A stretch of DNA of 64,000 nt from the NCBI RefSeq assembly GCF_020184175.1, contig NC_065531.1:60900806-60964805 (forward strand), given 5' to 3'. This document shows, piece by piece, positions 14,101-25,642 of the stretch. How positions within the stretch are numbered: the stretch's first letter is position 1; each line of letters begins with the position of its first letter. A program made the position numbers and the translations under genes. The notes beneath the pieces were generated by a model. It searched no databases. It saw only the letters and a program-made list of their open reading frames with translations, and was not told the DNA's origin. Source of the DNA: Aphis gossypii. Lineage: Eukaryota; Arthropoda; Insecta; Hemiptera; Aphididae.

Positions 14101-17100
14101 CATTTTTTTTGATTGTGTATACTTTTCAATGGGTTTTGTGATTATTACCTTACATTTATGGTTAAATGAAAAAAAAAAAAATATTCTAAAAAAAAAAAAA
14201 AAATAAAATCACATTCCGAAATATTGAAACAAGAAGTAAAAATGAAATGGTATTATATTGTTTCATTGTGCGACATCTACTTTTCCATTTAAATTTTTAA
14301 TCCAAGTCTTATAAATTATTTTTAAGCATTTTTGAATAAAACAATATAGTTATTTTTAAATTTATTTTGATTGGAATCTATATTCAGCGGTTGTTTACAA
14401 ATAAATATCCAATAATAGGTATATAACTATATGGTTTGCAAGAACTTTTATAGAACGTTAGAACCTAGTTTGCGAAATTAGCTCAACATGATGTTTAGCG
14501 CATTTTTTTATGCACTAAATTATTTACAATGTTTTCAGTTTACATACAAACTTTCATCGTATTTTATGCATTTTTAAATACCCAATGGAAAGATCAAATA
14601 ATATATTTTCAAAGTTATTAAATTTTAATATATTACACTTTTGGTCATATAATATACACAATACGAAAGAAATATTTATTAAACCTATATCATACGTAAT
14701 ACTAAAATATATCAAAATGTTTTACATTATAAATGTACAGTCAACCAGTGTCTACTATCTACCAATATCAAGATACACCAAATAAGGTATTACAGTATTT
14801 TTTTTTTTTTTTTTAATGTATATTTATTCGCGAAGTAGATGACATTTTTTGGGATTTATCGAAGCAATCTCTAAGGAATTCAGCAGTAAACGATAAAAAG
14901 TGGAAAACTTTAGAATCGACGTCAACAGTAGAATATCTTTATTCCCGCTAGTACTTGATATTTCATGGTAAATTACGCGCAAACATTATTGACAGCCTCT
15001 ATCAGACCCATATGTGTGTGTGTGAGTATTTTCGTGTTAAACTTTACAGTAACGATGCAAAATCAACCGGAACAATAAACAAAAGAACGAAGGTGGAGGA
15101 AAAAATGTTTTTGGAACGTGTACAACAGTCGGATGCATACACGCTTCTTGAGCCTATACAGTCTGTCGAGTATTATTTACTCAATATTGCAGTCTCAAAT
15201 AACACCCATTCTCACGTACGCCAAAATGGGCGTGCGCTGTTAGGCTATAAATTCCAATACTTGAATCTCCGATTGAGAGTTACTTGCACGCCTTGCCCGT
15301 CCAACCACGTATAGGTAATGCACGTGCACAGAAGGAACCCGTCCTCGACGTTTGCAGTATTTTATTATGCAGTGTCTCTGTCCTCGGTGTCCTTTGCCGT
15401 TATTTACCATATTACCATAGCATCACCTATATATTACACACACACACACATTCTCGAAACGATGTAGATTTATACTTCCCAAGAGCCCGAGGAAGTTTGT
15501 CCTTCATACGCCTTTCGAGTTTCTGTATGTTCCCCGAACCGTTGTACTTAAACGCCATGAAGATGTTTCAACTAAATATTTAAAAAAAAATTCAGTATTA
15601 TATTGAAGCGAGACTTTTTATTAAAGTCAATTAAAAAGACGAGTGAACGATAATATAAGCAATCAAAACCTAGTAAATCAGAATAATTAATAACTTGATT
15701 CACTTAACAGCGTGATATTAAACACAAACATTTTAAAAAAATTATAATTTTTATCGTTGTATTGTATATAGTATTTAATTAAGTGATTTTAATAAGACAT
15801 TTATTTAATGTCATATTGCTGTGAATTTTTATCAGTATATTAATTTATTAACACCAAAGAAGAATATTAATACAATTTGAGAATATATATATATAATAGA
15901 AATTATTATATAGAATATAGTTATATACTTATATATAAACTATTTATGGATGAGAGGAAAATTTAAGGACATTGTTTCTAATTTTCCACCTCCCTAAATA
16001 ATTTTATTATATTCTATTTACCATCAGCTCATATTTGCTTATATTATAACTCATTTATTTCAAATGGAAGCGGAAAAGATTTCTTTAAATTCTTTTGCGT
16101 GTTACGCGTATTTACAGTAGGTTAACAGGTCGAGTTTAAAGACTGTAATTAACAGACTGTACGACGCGCCTAGTGATTTAGCTTTAAATCGTTGCACAAT
16201 TTATTCATAAGATAAATAGTTGGTTAGATTAAATATTTTAATAGTAAGTTTTACGAAATTGAATAAAACCAATTACCTACTATTTAAGTGTAACGACTCT
16301 AAAAACACGTATGCACATATACAATATTGTGTAAGAAATATTTCAAAACATTTTGATTTCATGACATCGAATTATATCCTATAAAAGTTATTGTGATCCG
16401 TGGATATTGAGATTTTTCTGAATCATGAATTAATTTCAGTTGGGACAAATATTATCAGTTTGCTAATTTTATTGTTGAATATGTATTATGCTCCACTATA
16501 ATAATGATGGATCAAAGAGCTGTTAGTCTACTTTGTTAAACACGATTTTTAATTTTTGTTGTCCAAGATAAAAATAACATCGATTTGTTTTACTTGTGCA
16601 TTTACTGTTTTAAATCAGATTTTGTAGTAGCAGTCATACTCCTGTGTTTTCAAAAAATCAATTATAATACAAATGGAGTCGATAATTAATATTATTTGGT
16701 CAGATGTTAGTGATGTGTTTGATTTTATGAACATAATAAACTGTGTTGTTACAATTTTGTCATTGAAACGATATTGCACGGTCATCAGAATTTTTACAAA
16801 AATAATAAAAAATAATAATATCAAGGTATTTTGATTGGGAAAGTTAATGGAAACATTTTGCGTTACGTTCCACTTTGTGGTTTAGACAGTTTAGGTATCA
16901 TAACTGCAGAAAATCTCGGTATATTTTTCAATATTTCAAATATTAATTTTATAATTTAATATTATTATAAACCCCTATTTATGCAAAACCATTATTTTAT
17001 CTCGAGCATTGTAAAATAGGTCTTATATTTTTGATTTTATGCATGCATATATGTTATGTATGATATATATTATTTTCTACGCCCATACAAAATCGTTCCA

Positions 17101-19345
17101 CATAATATTATGATTCTATATAAACTGGATCGCTTTTCTGAGTACCCCACGTCCGTATCAAACTATAACAACTACCGTCCACTATTTTTTTCTTTTGACC
17201 TTTTTTTTCGACGATTAAGTAATAAAAAAACTGAAAATGTTTCGAATGTGGTAAATGCAATTTTTGTTTGATCGAAAATATACAACAGCTGGGACCCTTG
17301 TAATTCACCACTAGGGAAACCGGAAGTCGTAGCCTACCTGCAAAGGATTCTTCTTACATTAAATATACTAAAACTTTCTCTCGTTATATTTGAAATATCA
17401 TTTTATATAAGTGGTATAAAATAAAATACATCAACTTTATGTAATTCCATTTATACTTCGTATAGAATAAAATATCAATAATCGAAAATATCATTTGTCC
17501 GTTCCATAAATGATGTAAAACCCGTATGACTATGTTTTAATAATATATTAATTACTATGATCATTATTTAGAATAAAAAATAAAACAAAGTAGTAACATG
17601 AAAATTCTTTACAATTAACGATTTTTTTAAATACGACTCCATAAAGTTTTATAAGTTATAATAAAATCATATTTATTTATTTTTAAATAATATAGGAATT
17701 AAACTAATTTTAAGATAGTGAAAACTAAAAGTCACAATTAAATAAACTATGCTCTATAAACTAACTACTCTAGAACTTTTTTTGAAATTTCAAGTGATTT
17801 AATTCAGTATGAAAGTCTTGTAAGTTATACAAAGGTAGTTGGTTTAATATATTTTGATTGGACATTGTTACACAATATGTATTAATTTGAAATCGTGAGT
17901 AAAACCACATTAAGATTAGTAAAGTTTATAATTTATAAATTTGATTCGTCAAGCGAATTTAAGACATTATTTTATAATACTATAACAGTTGTAATCAATA
18001 AAAACAGTGAATAACTTTAAATAAAATAGTATTACATCAATAAATAGTTATAAATACTTATCAAAAATATGTGTATGAAAATAATATATATATATATAAA
18101 CATTTTCTAAGTATATTTTTTTGCAGTATTAAAATGTTATAATATTAATTTAAATCGAAACTTAAACAAATGTATTAATAGTATTATAAGATATCTTACA
18201 ACAATGTAAAACTTATTATCATAATCTACGATTTTACTTAAAATAACTTAAAACATATATCACATTTCTGTAATTAATTTTAAAAAATATTTTATAATAG
18301 GTACAATGGTACATATTAAACTTTAAATAATAGTTATTATTATAGAGATATACATTGTTTTTAAATGTTTTAATTAAATTCAAAATCATCTGTAAAATTG
18401 TACAAAAAATATTAATAAAATATATATTGTTACTATTTTGTAAGTTGTAATTGTCAATAGAAGACATTCGTTAATTTTAAGGTTTTATTATTTTAAGCAA
18501 TATACAACAGACCGGCTGCCGATATTAATATTTAGTTTTTGTTCGGAACTTAAAATTAAAGCGGAAGAATCCTGTTAAATTTATTAAATAGTAAGACATG
18601 CAACCCTTGGTTATCCTAACAAAAATAATATGAACTACGTTAAATTACTAAACGCATTTATTTTATTGAAAATTTAAGGAAACTTTAATGAACGATTAAT
18701 AATATATCCGTTCGATGGTCGAAAATTGTACCTACTAAATGTAATGTTGAAAAATTGTCTCATGAACAATCGAATTTGAACCATGAATAGGGAAAATAAT
18801 TAAGTTAGATGAAGCGAACACCTTTTATAAACACCACCCTGTACTATTTGTGGTGTTTTGTTGTACAATATAGGCCTAGTGATCAATTTATGTTGTTAGC
18901 GTTTCCAAACTAATCTATATTAACTAGTTAAATCTAATTAATGGTGCATTCTTTCAAAACCATTGTGATTTAAAGCAAAATCCTAAACGAAAAAAAAAAT
19001 GAGTAGGTTAGTAACGGTGCACTATATGCATTGTATCGTAAATGTCGTAATAACGTGATCGTTGACATAAAACTTTATGTAAAATGATATTTTATAGTAG
19101 ATCGAATGACTTTCGCCGGTTCATGCACTGAATACGTTACTTCTTACTATAATAATTATTTCAATTCTTTACATACGCTCAATAACTTCAATGTTAAAGA
19201 TACAAATGAAGGACGCTGTATTAAAAAATATTTGTAGAAATTACATATATTATAAAAATCAAAAGGCCAAACACCCGTATAAATCACATTTTGGATTATA
19301 TAAAATCTGTGGTATTAATGATAATATTAAGTATAGCCAGAAGAA

Positions 19346-19539
19346 CATTGTCAATCAACCTTTTTCACCACGATGACCTCCTAAATGCATTTTAAATTTT
19401 TTATCAACCACAACCCCTAAATATATATTTTATTTAAGCGTATAGTGAATATACCTACATATTTTATACATGTTGGCAACCTTAAAAATTTAGTAGACGA
19501 CCTCTAAGAGGGTCACGACCGTCTGGTTGAGAAACGCTG
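19346..19539. mobile_element. Degraded hAT-like MITE
   Basis: The right end, ggttgagaaacgctg at 19525-19539, reads CAGCGTTTCTCAACC on the other strand, a hAT-type CAGNG terminus. The left end at 19346-19360 (cattgtcaatcaacc) matches that terminus at 10 of 15 positions. The interior between them is AT-rich, carries no coding sequence, and has weakly complementary ends (cacgatgacctcc versus gacctctaagagggtc). No clear 8-bp target duplication survives, so the left boundary is uncertain. Confidence 0.45.
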
Positions 19540-20754
19540 CACTAGAGAATATATTATTATGTCTAGGCTTTACTGATATCGAGAAGAATGTAAATGTCAG
19601 GTAAGGTTATGTAAATGTATTGGGTGTCGTACATCAAAGCAAATATCTTCTATCCAATGATATTGCATACTTTAACAATTCAAAATGACAGTGAGAGCAC
19701 TTAAGAATAATATCATTGCATAATATCGTGAACGTAAACTATATGTACAAATTTCAAATGCAACGATTATATTATGGTTATCAAACGGTTTTGTAAATAT
19801 AACTGCTAGAATAAACAAAACAAAACCTTATAGGTAGGTATTAAATTTAAAGAAATCAAAATAATAAGGGTATACGCTGAAGTGTTCCACATAAATCTAA
19901 TATTATAAAAAACACGTCATACACACATAAACTAACTCAAAAGTGTAGGTATGAAATTGCAAATAGATTTATGCAATTAATAACTTAATGCTCAAAATAT
20001 TGCTTAAAGTTTAAATAAAAAAGTTAGAAAAGATTTTTTTTTTTTTTTAAATTTTAAATAATAATTTCTAATTCATTCATTTTTTACCTGTGCCTAATAC
20101 AAAATTTAAATATTATATATTCTATTATTTATTTGTGTACACTTATCATCTCCAACTATTATCATTTGTTAACTAATTTTAATTAGTTTTCTCATTAATG
20201 TATTAAATATTTTAACATTCCGTCCTATAATTAATAATTTGCCATCATGAAATATATTAAACAATATTATACAAGTAGGTATAGGTATTTTCATAGAAAA
20301 ATAAAATAAATAATAATTTAATGAATCCGTTTTATAAGATGCACACAGATTTTTTTTTGAAAACGTAATAAGCGATGAGTTCACTTGTTTTAATAGTATG
20401 TGTTTAATATTTCAGAAAGCTTTTATCCCAAATGTAAACAAATAATGAGAATTCATATTCCGGCTATGGTTGCAATTAATATTTAAACAGACTTATCAGA
20501 ATTGTATTGTTTTCGTCTTACCTAAAAAGTTCCTTGTATTGTAACAAAAAAATAGTTTTTTTGTAACTTGTAAGTAACGGATTAAATATTTAATAATTAA
20601 TATTGCATTTTTACTTTAGTTATTAATTTATTATTAACATACTAAATCTTATTTATTTTGTTTTTAGCTATTTAAGTTTTATAAAAACAATAAGCTACTT
20701 TTTTAACTTTTATTTTTAAGTAAAAATATAATAAATAAAACATAAACACCGAGA

Positions 20755-20830
20755 CAGTGGCATGGTGAAAGGTATATTTAAGAGGTGGCCGCCTCTTAGC
20801 TTTTTAAGAGGCAATGGGTGGATGAGTGGG
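20755..20830. repeat. CAGTGG-started block with nested palindromes
   Basis: The block begins cagtggcatggtg and contains taagagg-tggccg-cctctta at 20779-20798, which is a 7-bp perfect stem. The second arm is reused by a third copy of taagagg at 20805-20811, so two alternative hairpins share one arm. The CAGTGG start fits a hAT-type end, but no opposite end was found. It lies inside the long intron. Confidence 0.4.
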
Positions 20831-22786
20831 TACAAAGGGTAATAATTTAGTATTAACTAGTATTTTAGTATTTACAATGACAGATACAATAAAGAAATAA
20901 ATGTCTTTATCAAGTTTTTGATAGTTGGAATATCAGACTAGTCTCTGAAAAATTTCATTTTCACCAATCCGTTAAAATGAGATAACCGTTCGTGTATAAT
21001 AGTATAATTTTGTATCATACATTATATGAATCATGGAAATAATTATTATAATATTTTTAGTATTTATACGAAATACATATTATATGTATAATATGACATT
21101 GCGTATAGTACTATAGTATACGTATTTATATAATTATGTTCTTTTGTATTTAATAGTTAAAATTATTTTGGTATATAATTGAATATTTTATTCTTTAATA
21201 TTAAATATGGATTATTAGTATTTATCTGTCTGATAATAATTAATACGTACAAAAAACCTAATACATAATATTACACGAAAACATCGTTTGAAAAAAACCA
21301 CCCCTTTATAAAAATTTTTAATTATTAGTAATTTTGTGTTTTATTATAAAATATCCTAATACAAAAGAGTAGATTACATTATAATCTTTATTTTAATTAT
21401 GATATAGCCTATAGGTACAGTCGTTTAAATCTTATTAGGTTATTAACGAATAATACGCCACAATATATTAAGTATGTAAATTATATGATAGGCCCTATAA
21501 ATGATAAATTTAATAAATTATATACATACACTGTCCATTTAAATAGGTATAAAATTTTTTTAAACCTTTATTCATTAAACCATATTACAGCATGAATAAT
21601 TATAATATGTTTTTAAATATTATTTCGCCAAAGAAAAATAAGAATATTTTTAATTTGAATAGCACAAGCTATTATTTGTATTTTATTTTATGTTTTTTTT
21701 AGTATTTTATGCTACAATTCACAAATTCTAAACTCTGAGGCTAGGTTATAAGTATTTAAGGATAATAACATTATCAGGCGAGAACGTACATAATGTAGCT
21801 ATATATTTTGTGAAAATAAAATAGATAAAATACGGAATAAAATCAAATAAAATATAATATAGTTCCATCAGTACGATATTCCCTTTTGTTGAAAGATCAT
21901 CCTCCACATTAGTTTACAACTGAAGACAACTACATTCATCGACTGTGAGAAAGTCGTGTTTGAAACTTTCAAATAAAACAGTTCAAATAGCCCGGGGATA
22001 GAGTTAACCTACTGGAAAAACTTTATGAGAATATTTCGGACTGAGTATAATACATAAAAACTACCTGCAAACATGTACGAGTCGTTTTCTACAATTAACT
22101 ATTGATATTAAATAAAAATTAATAATCATATTTAAACATATAAAATATAACAGATTCACATAATTGGTATTATCAAATAGGTATCGTATGGCAGAATAGT
22201 TATAACGATATTTTTGATACACTTGCACGTAATATAATAAAGGTATTTCGGTAATTGCCGATTTTATAGCGATTTTTGTATTACATTCTCACAAATATAA
22301 ATGTCTTATATGTTAAAAAGATTTGTTTTTGTTAATGAGTTTTTTATTTTCATTTCTTGTTGCCATGAAATATAATAATTTATCGTGTCATAGTTTTAAT
22401 TGTAGGTATAATTAATATATATTAATTTTATTACATGGCGATATAGCAATTATATACATATAGCTTACGGGCCAATAACGGTATTCTCAGTATATTTTAA
22501 ATTCCATAGTTTTCAGCAATAGACGTAAACCATTCCTATAAACTAGCGAGTTTAGCTGCAGCCATATAACAGTAACGGTTTTAAAGTTACGATGACTTAA
22601 AAAGGCCTATCGTCCGAATGTCGTCTGATGGTTTTTCCAATCGATCGAGTAGCCTATATGCATAATTCATGCAACAATTTGCCACATTCACTTGTTACGA
22701 TATGGAAATAGTAAATATTTATATAATATACCTTCTTAGGAAGGACGCAAGGATCGCTTTACTAGTTTACTCACACTAACTCCGTA

Positions 22787-22860
22787 TCAGTCCAGACCAA
22801 CTACCAGGGGGATTTACTATTCCGGGACCCAAGCCTCCCCACCCCGCTATTGCATGTCGT
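22787..22860. repeat. C-rich block resembling a transposable-element remnant
   Basis: About 70 bases with agtccagaccaactaccagg followed by cccaagcctccccaccccg sit in AT-rich intron about 240 bases before the last exon. No open frame or splice signals fit. On composition it looks like the end of a degraded repeat, but I could not pair it with a second terminus. Confidence 0.25.
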
Positions 22861-22902
22861 TATTTAAAATATTTACCACTAAAATATGTACAATTTCGTT
22901 TC

Positions 22903-22924
22903 ATAATAATAATAATAATAATAA
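22903..22924. repeat. (ATA)n microsatellite
   Basis: About seven tandem ATA units lie in the intron shortly before the last exon. Confidence 0.85.
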
Positions 22925-23097
22925 CGAGATATCCGTTTTATTATAAATGTAATGAAAAATATTTTTGAGCGGTGGCTCATCGCCGGAAATTTTCCCGGCA
23001 GCCGTCTCGCCGGCCAGGCCCGCTCGTCCTCCTGTATTTTTTGGTTTTTTTTTGAAAATAAAAATGATTTTTGATTTTGAAATTTATCCGTTTACAG

Positions 23098-23910
23098 CAC
23101 CGCACGTCGTTCTCCAAGTTCAACGTGAACAGTTGCCTGGAACCGTCGGCCATTTTCCAGACGATACAGCCCACGCATCGGGCCCTGCAGATCCGACCGC
23201 GGCAGAACTCCATGTTCGCGGGCGGCGGCGCGTTGCCGGGCTCTTGCGGCCCGTCCCAGCTGACCGGCGGCCACTGCACGCTGATGGCCGGCCGGCCGCG
23301 GAAGGCCAAGTCGGCGGCCGACATCAAGTCGCTGGTTCAGCACGAGTGCGGCCCCGCCCGGACCAGCCGGTCCATGTTGCCCATGACCGTAGGCGCGGCC
23401 GCCGTGGCCGCGGTGGCCGAGCGCCGCGTGTCCTGCGCCGCGCCCACCACCACGTCGTCGTTCGGCGGTTACGGTTGCGGCGGCGGCGCCGGCGCCGGTA
23501 GCGGTCACGGTTACGGTTCGCTGTCCGTGGCCGCGGTCAAGGAACGCCGGTCGTGCAGCCTGTTCCCGTCGTCCGGTTCCGCGGCCGACAAACGGTTCTT
23601 CTCGTCGTCGTCGTCCACCAACACGCCGCCGGCCCCGTGCCTGTGCGACGTCCCGTTCGGCCAGCCGTCGTCGTCCTGGGCGTCGGCCAAACGCGACTTC
23701 CTCATGACACCGTCCACGTCGCTGGGCGGCGGTTCCGGTTTCGGCGGCGGTGGCATAGCGGGTGGCCGGCGGACGTCCTGCGGCATGGACCACCTGTGCC
23801 CCACGTCCATAACGCTTAAGGACCGTCGGCCGTCGTTCAACAACGTCATCGCTCAAGTGACGGCCGAACGGCGCCCGTCGTCCAGCATGCTCAGGATCAG
23901 CAACGTTTAA
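23098..23910 (+). CDS. Last coding exon: Ser/Gly/Arg-rich cytoplasmic tail of the FNDC4/5-like protein
   Basis: The acceptor is tttatccgtttacag, and CAC at 23098 is the first codon in phase 0, matching the phase-0 donor at 4296. An in-frame TGA at 23065 rules out simple upstream extension. The exon has 270 codons, then TAA at 23908-23910. There are no hydrophobic segments, so the product is probably a disordered cytoplasmic tail. Basophilic kinase-like motifs occur at residues 109-112 (R-R-V-S), 150-154 (R-R-S-C-S), 224-227 (R-R-T-S), 243-246 (R-R-P-S) and 258-261 (R-R-P-S). Two copies of V-A-A-V-x-E-R-R occur at 103-110 and 144-151. Gly-rich runs lie at 123-140 and 210-223 and a Ser run at 169-173. 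It ends L-R-I-S-N-V, a class I PDZ-ligand form. It is strikingly GC- and CpG-rich (48 of 60 G+C at 23221-23280). Long open frames on the other strand and in other frames here follow from that composition and are not called. Coding status is firm; its family is inferred through the membrane exon. Confidence 0.82.
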   Translation, partial: HRTSFSKFNVNSCLEPSAIFQTIQPTHRALQIRPRQNSMFAGGGALPGSCGPSQLTGGHCTLMAGRPRKAKSAADIKSLVQHECGPARTSRSMLPMTVGAAAVAAVAERRVSCAAPTTTSSFGGYGCGGGAGAGSGHGYGSLSVAAVKERRSCSLFPSSGSAADKRFFSSSSSTNTPPAPCLCDVPFGQPSSSWASAKRDFLMTPSTSLGGGSGFGGGGIAGGRRTSCGMDHLCPTSITLKDRRPSFNNVIAQVTAERRPSSSMLRISNV

Positions 23911-24500
23911 CGCGGCACAGTTGGCTGCATGACCGGAAGCGATAATGTTGTGGTTTGCGATATCGTCGTAATAATATTATATCATAATTATTATCGTCGT
24001 TATGGTGTTGAGCGTATTGATATTACTATGACGCTCGACGACTTACAAAAAAATCCAATTTTTTTTCTCGTTCTCACAAAAAAAAAAAATGCTTATACGC
24101 TCGACGCCGTACGACTTTAATAACTGAAAAATTATTTTTTATCACCCTCGGAATCTGAGTTGTCGAGACTCCATTGTATTCCTATTATAATACGATAGCG
24201 TTTAACAATAATATACGGGTTTCGTTTTCAAAAAGATAAATCTACACGCGCGTGGGTTTTATGGATTGGACCTACGTGACCTGCGTCGGTTTATTTTAAA
24301 TTTAATTATTGTATGTATATTTTGTATTTAAATATTATGTCATGTTGTACCTATAAAATATATTATTATTATCCCGTCAAAAAAGTGCCCAATACACTCG
24401 ATAAAAAAAAAAGAAAAAGTAATCATTATAATTTATAAATGCCAACTATAGCTGATAGTCGAAATTAAATTTAAACATGTTGTATAATTAAATTGGGAAA
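23911..24500 (+). other. Probable 3' untranslated region
   Basis: Sequence after the TAA stays moderately GC-rich for about 350 bases and then becomes AT-rich. No canonical AATAAA was seen nearby. Weaker candidates for poly(A) signals are ATTAAA at 24464-24469 and 24487-24492 and TATAAA at 24352. The 3' end is therefore only approximate. Confidence 0.45.
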
Positions 24501-25624
24501 TACAAATTCAACAAAGAGAAATAAGTTACACGTTTTATTATCAAGAAACATGTTCACATTCCCCAGGGACATCGTGCTTTTTAGTTCAATTACATTATGT
24601 ACCTACCCACATGATTGGTGCAGCATAATAACGAATTTTAAAGAAAAAGTTTTTCTACAACATTACAGAACTTAATATTACAAAAAATACACAAATTCCC
24701 TTCACACACAAAAATATGTGATTGACCCGTTCTCCTAAAAAAATCCATGAACACAATACATAATTTATAATATAGGTACAGTGTGTTTTTCTTTTTGTAC
24801 CTAAAACTATTTTTATGCTTAAATTTTGGATTAAATCATATTTAGATTTTTAATTTTTAGGTATACTCAAAGTTTAAAGCTATTTATTTTTAATGATTTT
24901 TTTAAGTGACAATTTATTTGATCAAAATCTTATTTGATTTTTAAAAAATTCTGTATAAGTACAAGGTGGTAGAGGTGTATATTAATGAAACAATATATTT
25001 TAAACAACAATCGTAGGTACAACCGTTTACGTCAATAAGTGACAGTGTAATGAAATTTCAGTGAAACGATATTGTACACCATCATAATATTATATGTATT
25101 TCCGAGCTTAATCATTTCCAATCCGAAGAAACGTCGTGTTGTCAGTCTCTCGAAGATTACGTGCCCAAGGTGGTATGTCAAATTAAGACACACATCGTGT
25201 CACTTATATTATTCACAGGTTTCATATTATAGATCTATATATTTGTTATTCATACGCCTCTGCGATCGTTGTTTGAGTTATTTACAATGTAGTGTATTAA
25301 CATATAATATTATCACTACTATTTTTAAAGAATATATTATATATTATAAAATATGATTTAATATATTTCAGATTCAAGTATAAAAATAAGACGATTTAAA
25401 AAAAAAAAACACATCATTATTTATATAAAAATGTATTATTATTGAATTCTTAATAAAATACGTAACGAAAAAAATCATGCCCGCAATAACCACATCTAGT
25501 GTTATCGTAAAAATATCATAAATAACCAGTTCTAATATCCAATATTATACTAGATAATATTAATTATATTAACATGTAGTTTAAAATACTAAATACACCT
25601 TTAAAAATGTCTCTAATAATAGTC

Positions 25625-25642
25625 ACCGGAAATGTTTCCGGT
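25625..25642. repeat. 18-bp palindrome with two opposed ACCGGAAA half-sites
   Basis: accggaaa-tg-tttccggt is a perfect 8-bp inverted repeat around two bases. Each half carries a GGAA core of the sort bound by ETS-family factors, so it could be a paired binding site. It is equally possible that it is a chance palindrome, as nothing else in the flanks supports function. Confidence 0.35.

Larger units (their letters stand above)
4296..23097 (+). other. Long intron (about 18.8 kb) of the FNDC4/5-like gene
   Basis: The intron is bounded by GTAAGT at 4296 and tttatccgtttacag ending at 23097, and both boundaries are phase 0. The interior is AT-rich, with poly(A) tracts at about 6888-6906, 9377-9393 and 10118-10134, poly(T) at about 14801-14816, and no ORF I recognise. 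Slightly GC-richer patches lie at about 15090-15580 (with a TGCACGTGCA E-box palindrome near 15318 and a short CA repeat near 15437) and 22560-22860. Small ORFs at 7646 (18 codons, signal-peptide-like) and 9501-9638 (45 codons) are too short to call. Additional exons with a length divisible by three, or alternative ones, could be hidden here. Confidence 0.65.

Noticed and set aside
14955..15583. Two overlapping ORFs (119 and 99 codons) in a GC-richer intron patch
   Set aside because: Neither has a motif or sensible composition, and they overlap in different frames, which is typical of raised G+C alone.
22965..23856. Other long open frames overlapping the last exon (178 and 88 codons on +, 254, 116 and 112 codons on -)
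   Set aside because: High G+C removes stop codons in all frames. Only the frame opened by the 23097 acceptor matches the phase of the upstream exon and ends cleanly in a plausible C-terminus.
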